This document shows, one piece after another, positions 1 to 4,894 of a stretch of DNA of 20,110 bases. The notes beneath the pieces are model-generated. The model did not search any database. It worked only from the letters and a program-made list of their open reading frames with translations, and was not told the DNA's origin. This stretch comes from an uncultured Oscillibacter sp. (GTDB lineage Bacteria > Bacillota > Clostridia > Oscillospirales > Oscillospiraceae). The position numbers and the translations under genes were made by a program. The stretch's first letter is position 1, and every line of letters starts with the position of its first letter. Location: positions 1-20,110 of the forward strand of contig CAJTZI010000040.1 in NCBI GenBank assembly GCA_910584075.1, read 5' to 3'.

Positions 1-1360
1 CCGTACCATAATCGATTTCCGGTGCCCCATCAGCTCCAATATCGGAGGGCTTCTCTACCGGCCGATTCCCCGAACCGCCGGACACAACGCCCGTCTGCGA
101 GCCACCCGTTGCTTCGTTTACAATCTCAGCCTTATTGACAGTTACCTTGCCGCTCTCATCAACTTGATACTTGTAGAAGTCGGAGACCTCTTTCCCCAAG
201 ACATCCGTATAAGTGACCGTGAAGGTGCCGTCATCGTTCTTCACAATTTCAGTCACGGTCAGGCCCTTGCTGATAAGGTCATACCTCATCAGGCTCTCAG
301 CCACAGCATCCTGGGCCGCAGTCAGGTTCTCATTGCCGTCGGCGGAAGTGGAAGCCAACTCGGAAGCCGCATTGCTGTAATCAGCAAGAGCGGAGTTCTC
401 CGGTGTGGTAGACAGGCTGTTATAGGCACCCAGGGACTCGCTGAGCATGTCGCTGGTGGAGCCGCTCAGGGAATCGACGAGCGTATCGCTGGCGGCGGCG
501 CTGTCAGAGTTGGAGCCGGACAGGCTGCCCACCTCGTAATGACTCTCCGAAGCCACCGCAGACGCGGTCTCGCTCTCCTCGAGGAACTCATCAACGGAAT
601 TGGACCCCGAGGTGGAATTGGCCACAGAGGTTTCAACCACCTCTTCCGAAGTCTGCGGCAGAGTCGAAGTGTCAAGGGTCTCGGTGCTCTCGCTAACAAC
701 GGGATTCTCGGGATTCGCGGCATCAGGCGCATCCGCAGGAATCTCGGCATCCGCAGGGCCCTCGGTACTACCGGTGATATTGGCGTCCTCAGTGGAGCTG
801 GCATCCTCAGTGGAACCAGCGTCCTCGGTGAAACCAGCATCCTCAGTGGAGCCGGCGTCCTCGGTGGAGCCGGCGTCCTCAGTGGAGCCGGCGTTCTCAG
901 TGGAGCCGGCGTCCTCGGTGGAACCAGCATCCTCAGTGGAGCCGGCATCCTCAGTGGAACCGGCGTCCCCGGCGGGATCGGTGTCCTCGGTGGCATTGGC
1001 GTCACCGGCGGGGGCGGTGTCCTCGGTGGCATTGGCGTCACCAGCGGGCTCGGTGTCCTCGGTGGCATTGGCGTCCCCAGCGGGATCGGTGTCCTCAGCA
1101 CTCACATCGTCCTCAACCGTCTGCTCCTCCGCTGCCTCGTCCAGCTGCAGCTCCTGGTCCGAAGCCTTTTCCTCCAGCTCCGCCGTAAGCTCCCGCTCAA
1201 CACTATCGGCAATCTCCTCTTCCCGGAGCTCCTCAACAACCTGAGCCTCTGCCGCAAACACCATATTGGTGTTCAGCATCGCGCCGCCCAGAGCAAAGCC
1301 GGCTGCGCCGGCAGCCTTCAAGACCTTGTTGGCCTTACTCTTCCTACGAGTCTTCTCCAT
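1..1360 (-). CDS. Secreted tandem-repeat acidic surface protein, N-terminal part (3' end outside window)
   Basis: The frame is open from ATG 1360 to the window edge, about 453 codons. The start follows GGGGGA at a 7-base gap; in-frame ATGs just upstream lack such a site. Residues 1-37 look like a signal peptide: a KTRRKSKANK basic start, a hydrophobic Ala/Gly core, and a likely cut after VFA before AEA. Next comes a Glu-rich stretch, four 12-residue units of the type TEDTxPAGDANA (about 962-1105), ten 6-residue units of the type GSTEDA (about 782-961), then Ser/Thr/Asn-rich sequence. Towards the edge, a short folded-looking segment (DGTFTVTYTDVLGKEV) is followed by a Gly/Ser/Pro linker. Such composition is typical of cell-wall stalks or adhesins; no enzyme motif or anchor is visible in the part present. 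It lies 185 bases downstream of the SARP gene in the same direction. Function unknown; surface location is inferred. Confidence 0.8.
   Translation of the reverse strand, partial: MEKTRRKSKANKVLKAAGAAGFALGGAMLNTNMVFAAEAQVVEELREEEIADSVERELTAELEEKASDQELQLDEAAEEQTVEDDVSAEDTDPAGDANATEDTEPAGDANATEDTAPAGDANATEDTDPAGDAGSTEDAGSTEDAGSTEDAGSTENAGSTEDAGSTEDAGSTEDAGFTEDAGSTEDASSTEDANITGSTEGPADAEIPADAPDAANPENPVVSESTETLDTSTLPQTSEEVVETSVANSTSGSNSVDEFLEESETASAVASESHYEVGSLSGSNSDSAAASDTLVDSLSGSTSDMLSESLGAYNSLSTTPENSALADYSNAASELASTSADGNENLTAAQDAVAESLMRYDLISKGLTVTEIVKNDDGTFTVTYTDVLGKEVSDFYKYQVDESGKVTVNKAEIVNEATGGSQTGVVSGGSGNRPVEKPSDIGADGAPEIDYGT
782..961 (-). repeat. 18-bp tandem repeat, 10 units (GSTEDA)
   Basis: Ten consecutive 18-base units encode variants of GSTEDA (one GSTENA, one GFTEDA, one SSTEDA). 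Units differ mainly by silent third-position changes (GGC/GGT, ACT/ACC, GAC/GAT), so the protein repeat is better kept than the DNA. The unit is a multiple of three, so copy-number change would alter length without a frameshift. Confidence 0.9.
962..1105 (-). repeat. 36-bp tandem repeat, 4 units (TEDTxPAGDANA)
   Basis: Four 36-base units encode AEDTDPAGDANA, TEDTEPAGDANA, TEDTAPAGDANA and TEDTDPAGDAGS. The array runs straight into the 18-base array, and the shared TED core suggests the shorter unit may derive from the longer one. Confidence 0.85.
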
Positions 1361-1424
1361 AATTATATCCCCCATCGTCATAGATTTTCACCGCAAATTC
1401 TTGCCCGGACCTTTTATCATAGCT

Positions 1425-1433
1425 AGTATAACA
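1425..1433 (-). promoter_or_regulatory. Possible extended -10 promoter of the surface-protein gene
   Basis: On the minus strand TGTTATACT (TG-N-TATACT, an extended -10) lies about 65 bases before the start codon. A TTGCGA upstream is only 14 bases away, too close for a normal -35, so the call rests on the extended -10 alone. Confidence 0.3.
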
Positions 1434-1545
1434 GGCCGCCTCTTTCGCAACCTCTTTCATTTCACGTTTTCTCTACGAAAATTTAATTTCTTTTTGGCAA
1501 GTCCTGGCAGCCTTAGTTCCGTCTCCGGCCCTCCGGCAGGCCGGG

Positions 1546-2736
1546 CTACCACGCCCTCCCCTCATCCAGCAGCCGGCAGCTGATGCCGCCCCGGCCGCCG
1601 CACCGCTTCCGAAAGTCCATGTCAAGGCGGAGCCCTATATCGGAAAAATTCCCTCTTTCCGCGCCGGTACACAGCAATAAATACTGGTTCTCACTGTATT
1701 TCGCGTAGATATCCCCCCTGCGGAGATATTTCTTAAAGGACATGCAGAGTCTTTCCCCCTGCTTCTCGCAGGCCCTCCGATCCTGTATGGGGCGTCCCCC
1801 CGCGTCCAGAATCGTACACAGCAGCAGGCTGAAACAGATCGGCCCCCGACGGGCCGTCACCCGCTTGAGCATGCGGAAACAGTCAGAAAACCCCGGGAGC
1901 GTACAGCCGTAAGCTCCCTCCTCCGCCTCCGGCTCCATCAGGCACTTTCCAATCTCCTCCGCCGTTCCCTCCGGATAGCAGATCCGCGCACCGACCTTGT
2001 GGAACCTCTCCTGCTGTTCCCTGGAGAGGAACCCCCCGATCTCCTGCACACGCTCCGCGGTCTCCCGGTACACCCGCTCCGCCTCCTCGCGGCATCCCAG
2101 CACCAGCAGACTCTCGATCCACCAGCTCTCCCATCCCTCGCAGGGATAGATTTCACACGCGTGAGCCGCCAGACGCTCAATATTTTTATAATCGTCCTCT
2201 TCCTTTAAGTAAGAAAACAGGATATCCAGCGCATTGAAATAAATTTCCTTGTATTCCTTGCTCTTCTCAATCACCCAGAGCTCATTGGAGATCCGGGGCA
2301 GAAGCTCGCCCCGGTAGAGCTCGCAGATCTTCCCGCAGAGCTCCGCCCGCTTCCCCCTGTCCCGCTCCTCTGTCAGCTCCCGGCCCGCGCACTCCAGGGC
2401 CCATGCGTCTGACTCCACCGCAATCCCGCCGTCAAAGCGCAGCATTCCATCCTTCAAAACCAGATACTCTCCCGGGGGCAGCGGCGAGTTCCGGAGATAC
2501 TTGCGGAGACGGAAGATCGTGTTGTTGAGGCTCGCGTTGGCGTCCTCCACCGCCTCACAATCATAGAGGCTCTCCACGACCTCCCTCTTGCTGAATTCCC
2601 GCCCCGGCCTGGTCATCAAAATCTGAAACAGCTGTTTAAATTTCGGGTCCTTCTGCCCTCCAAAGGCCAGAACCTCTCCTCCGTAGGCGGCGGAGAACCC
2701 GCCGAACATCCTCACACTCAGCGCTTCTTTCATCAC
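1546..2736 (-). CDS. SARP/BTAD-family transcriptional regulator with C-terminal GGDEF-like domain
   Basis: 396 residues. Residues 1-95 fit an OmpR-type winged helix as in SARP activators (VRMFGGFSAAYGG, then ASLNNTIFRLRKYL as the recognition region). Residues about 100-250 fit the bacterial transcriptional activator (BTAD) helical repeats: SDAWALE, YRGELLPRISNELWV, then the CEIYPCEGWESWW and EEAERVYRE helices. Residues about 275-396 are not typical of SARP proteins. They carry RRGDIYAKYSENQYLLL, which resembles the core of a degenerate GGDEF domain and closely matches the second domain of the upstream protein. Start is GTG 2736 or ATG 2733, both served by AAGGAG; the upstream stop overlaps the ATG (TGATG), so translation is probably coupled. 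Expected role: cytoplasmic DNA-binding regulator, possibly controlled by a ligand or partner through the C-terminal domain. Targets are unknown; the downstream surface-protein gene is a natural candidate. Confidence 0.82.
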   Translation of the reverse strand: MMKEALSVRMFGGFSAAYGGEVLAFGGQKDPKFKQLFQILMTRPGREFSKREVVESLYDCEAVEDANASLNNTIFRLRKYLRNSPLPPGEYLVLKDGMLRFDGGIAVESDAWALECAGRELTEERDRGKRAELCGKICELYRGELLPRISNELWVIEKSKEYKEIYFNALDILFSYLKEEDDYKNIERLAAHACEIYPCEGWESWWIESLLVLGCREEAERVYRETAERVQEIGGFLSREQQERFHKVGARICYPEGTAEEIGKCLMEPEAEEGAYGCTLPGFSDCFRMLKRVTARRGPICFSLLLCTILDAGGRPIQDRRACEKQGERLCMSFKKYLRRGDIYAKYSENQYLLLCTGAERGNFSDIGLRLDMDFRKRCGGRGGISCRLLDEGRAW

Positions 2737-3719
2737 GTCCGCTGCTCCTTCGTGATTTTTTCGGATCCGCCGTCCGCTCCCTTGCTGATCTGGGCCGGCT
2801 GCAGCTCATAGCAGTTGTGGATCAATACATCGTTCCCCTCCCGGCTGGCGAGGAACTGCTCCCTGATCCGTTCCGCGATTTTATCCGCCTGACGCTCCGT
2901 GGTGTTAATGACAAGGAGGAGATACTGGCTGCTGGAGTATCTGGTGTACACGTCCCCGATCCGAAGCGCGGCCTCGATCTGGCTGCCCAGCTGCTTCATC
3001 AGCGTATCTTTTTCCTTGAGCCAGGGGCTTCCCCCCTCCTCGTTCACCACTGTGATCAGAATCACACACGCCTTCTGCCCGCTTCTGATGATCCCACGGG
3101 CCAAAAAGCGGTAAATGCCCTTAAATGTCTCATAGTCCCGGCAGTAGGCCCCCGGTTTTCGAATCTGCTCCGCCAGCTCCTTCCGGACCTGCTTGACATC
3201 CCTGATATAGCGGTCCCTGCTCCGCGGGCTCTGCTTCCATGCGGACTCCATGTCGGCCAGCTCCCGCTCCATCTCCCCGTCGGCCCGGGCCAGAAGCTCC
3301 GGCCAGGTATCCGCGGGGGTCTGCAGCGCCCACACGACCGTTGCGGAGAGCGGGATTTTGTCCCCCACCTTTCCTCCGCTGGTGCGGAAGCGGTTGTTAA
3401 AGCGCTTACTGGCATCCTCCGCCTGTCTCTCATCCCGGCAGTCCGGCATATAGATCATAAACTGATCTCCGCTCCGCCGTCCCAGAACGTCATCCGCGCA
3501 AATCATATAGGACAGGATCCGGGCCGCCTGCTTCAGGCACTCGTCCCCCATCAGATGCCCGTACTGCTCGTTGATCCGCTTCATATCATTCACATTGCAC
3601 AGGAACAGCGTGCCTTTGCGCTTTTCCCACATTCTGGAGATAATCCGCGTTTCGGCAGAGTCTTTCATCAGCACCCCTGTCAGCCCATCCCGGCTCTCCT
3701 CACCCGGCCTCTGATCCAT
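2733..3719 (-). CDS. GGDEF-domain protein with degenerate signature and second GGDEF-like domain
   Basis: 328 residues from ATG 3719, chosen because GGAAGGGAAG sits 7 bases before it; an in-frame ATG at 3776 has no ribosome site. Domain 1 (about 8-130) has the GGDEF landmarks DGLTGVL, NVNDMKRINEQYGHLMGDE and, at the active-site turn, RRSGDQF in place of GGDEF (Ser for the first Gly, Gln for the Glu). The Gln replaces an acidic residue important for catalysis in known diguanylate cyclases, so activity is doubtful; GTP or effector binding remains possible. Domain 2 (about 190-310) has RIGDVYTRYSSSQYLLLV, a more degenerate relative, with a helical linker between. No membrane segment is visible, so it is probably cytoplasmic. 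It is the first gene of a two-gene unit with the SARP regulator. Confidence 0.8.
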   Translation of the reverse strand: MDQRPGEESRDGLTGVLMKDSAETRIISRMWEKRKGTLFLCNVNDMKRINEQYGHLMGDECLKQAARILSYMICADDVLGRRSGDQFMIYMPDCRDERQAEDASKRFNNRFRTSGGKVGDKIPLSATVVWALQTPADTWPELLARADGEMERELADMESAWKQSPRSRDRYIRDVKQVRKELAEQIRKPGAYCRDYETFKGIYRFLARGIIRSGQKACVILITVVNEEGGSPWLKEKDTLMKQLGSQIEAALRIGDVYTRYSSSQYLLLVINTTERQADKIAERIREQFLASREGNDVLIHNCYELQPAQISKGADGGSEKITKEQRT

Positions 3720-3740
3720 CCAAACACTTCCCTTCCAAAT

Positions 3741-3769
3741 GTTGTATGGCGCTCTCTCAGGCGTATCAA
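3741..3769 (-). promoter_or_regulatory. Candidate promoter of the GGDEF-SARP unit
   Basis: On the minus strand TTGATA (3769-3764) and TACAAC (3746-3741) are separated by 17 bases. It would start a short leader just ahead of the ribosome site for ATG 3719, which also argues against the upstream ATG 3776. The -10 is a 4/6 match. Confidence 0.45.
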
Positions 3770-3800
3770 GTGTCATTGCAGCACAAAAATGCCGCAGTAG

Positions 3801-3858
3801 CGAGAAAGGCTGATGCTCCGGAGCATCAGCCTTTCTCGTAAAGCGGATCCGCTTTACG
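3801..3858. repeat. Two abutting perfect palindromes (38 bp and 22 bp)
   Basis: 3801-3838 is a perfect 38-base palindrome with no central spacer (19-base arm beginning CGAGAAAGGCTG). 3837-3858 is a second perfect palindrome, CGTAAAGCGGA/TCCGCTTTACG; the two share CG at 3837-3838. The outer flanks ATGCCG (about 3789-3794) and CGGCAT (about 3865-3870) are also complementary, so the block can form a stem carrying two hairpins. On the minus strand it is followed by CTACTGCGGCATTTTTG, so it might act as a terminator isolating the GGDEF gene; other roles are open. Confidence 0.85.
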
Positions 3859-3935
3859 GGAAAACGGCATCATGATTGACCCATATTGCATGTTCCGTGT
3901 GCCGCAGCGGTATGAAGTCCACACCCTCCACGCGG

Positions 3936-4404
3936 TCATCCCTCCCGCTCTGTCTCTCTGCCGACTTCCCGCAAAAACTCGTCGTGCAGCGCCTCTTCCG
4001 CCTCTTTCCGGGCTTTCACCGCGTCTTCACACCGGGGACTCCGCCGGTATTGCCGCGCCGCACGGTCTTGGCTGCCAGCATCTCCACGCAGGTACCGTCA
4101 ATGTACGTCAATCCCAGCACAGTTCCCGGTCCTCCAAGGCCATTTTGACAGCCGCAGCTCTTTGTATGGCCGGACCGCATATGACGGGTCTTTACGACGG
4201 TCTCCCGGCCGCAGTTGCACCGGCGGCCGTCCGGCCTCCGATGTTCTCCGCCGGCGCTAGCACCGTCAGCTTTCCGTACCGCTGTCCAGTCAGGTCCAGC
4301 TTCTTCCGGCTGTGGCCGCCAGCCCTCTCACCCGCGTCTTTCGTCTGGCTGGAGTCCGCCCGTGGGCGGACCGCCGGCTGGCCGGACAAACTGCTTTGCG
4401 CCAT
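3936..4404 (-). pseudogene. Decayed AP2/HNH-type mobile-element protein
   Basis: Three minus-strand frames together recall a small clostridial AP2-domain family associated with phage and transposons. Frame 1 from ATG 4404 has KLDLTGQRYGKLTVLAP. After a frameshift near 4213-4240 the next frame has CNCGRETVVKTR, SGHTKSCGC and TYIDGTCVEML, then RRGNTGGVPG. A further shift with loss of the middle of the AP2 fold leads to EDAVKARKEAEEALHDEF and a stop at 3936-3938. The paired cysteines (CNC, CGC) fit the zinc-knuckle-like start of the family. The order of the blocks is right but no continuous frame exists, so it cannot make the full protein. ATG 4440 is an alternative start with no better ribosome site. 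Family identification is from memory of the motifs. Confidence 0.6.
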
Positions 4405-4452
4405 GGCTCCACTGCCTCCCCGCTCTGCCTCTGCCAGCATCTTTGCAAAAAT

Positions 4453-4574
4453 GTGTACATTTCCGCAAAGTGGATTCAGCAGAAAAATTTCCCCTCGAAG
4501 TGTTGAAATTCAGGAACTTTTGTGCTATGCTCTTGATAAACTGATACAAAAAAGTCTCTTGCGGAAATGTACAC
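4453..4574. repeat. 16-bp perfect inverted repeat around a ~90-bp core
   Basis: GTGTACATTTCCGCAA at 4453-4468 and its exact complement TTGCGGAAATGTACAC at 4559-4574 flank an AT-rich core without a gene. It could be paired ends of a small non-autonomous element, or one end of a larger element with repeated transposase sites. No flanking target duplication is obvious. The rest of 4405-4655 holds no gene that I can support. Confidence 0.7.
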
Positions 4575-4655
4575 GTTTTCACATAATATCCACCTTCATT
4601 TTTTGAAAACAGATAAATTAAGCACAGTTGCAGAAAATCAATGATAAAAAAACAC

Positions 4656-4718
4656 GGTTTACAAAACTCCTTTCAGAATGAAACTGCGACTCTCCATTCT
4701 GAAAGGAGTTTGTAAACC
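4656..4718 (+). repeat. IS256-type left end: near-perfect hairpin over the transposase ribosome site
   Basis: Arm 4656-4680 (GGTTTACAAAACTCC...) and arm 4695-4718 are complementary except for one extra A, with a 14-base loop. The right arm contains GAAAGGAG (4701-4708), the ribosome site for ATG 4719; the left arm contains its complement CTCCTTTC. In a transcript entering from outside, the site would be base-paired, a known way for insertion sequences to block transposase made by read-through. Confidence 0.75.
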
Positions 4719-4876
4719 ATGTCTGAGAAGATTGTACCGCTAAACCAGGAGGTAATGAAGGACCAGCTTAAGGAAATGGTCCGAGGCAGCGCGGAAGAGG
4801 CGCTGAATGAGCTGCCGGAGCGGGCGGCGTAAAAATGCCCGGTACGAGCAAAATGCCAGGGGTGCCGCGGCAGCCA
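4719..4876 (+). pseudogene. Truncated IS256-family (mutator-type) transposase, N-terminal stump
   Basis: ATG 4719 opens a 37-codon frame, MSEKIVPLNQEVMKDQLK..., which matches the start of IS256-type transposases (KIVPLNEEVIKDQLKEMVR...VEETLN pattern). It stops at 4830-4832. Homology seems to resume one frame over with ARYEQNARG (from 4837), matching the family's ARYERNEARQ, then is lost by about 4880, next to the 3' end of the opposing pyruvyl transferase gene. The DDE catalytic region is absent. It is a dead remnant; only the end of the element and the first few dozen codons survive. Confidence 0.7.
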
Positions 4877-4894
4877 CTGCGGCTGGGGCAGAAA

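Noticed and set aside
782..1105. Regular short repeats that might suggest a CRISPR array
   Set aside because: Units are contiguous without spacers and code in frame for GSTEDA/TEDTxPAGDANA.
164..1426. Long plus-strand open frame rich in GVLSGAG-type repeats
   Set aside because: It is the antisense of the tandem repeats in the minus-strand secreted protein, which has a ribosome site and signal peptide.
4776..4785. ATGGTCCGAG matches the tRNA-Pro 3' end (9051-9060), a possible attachment site
   Set aside because: Only 10 bases match, and at 4776 they fall in the conserved MVRG codons of the IS256 transposase, so chance is the simpler explanation.
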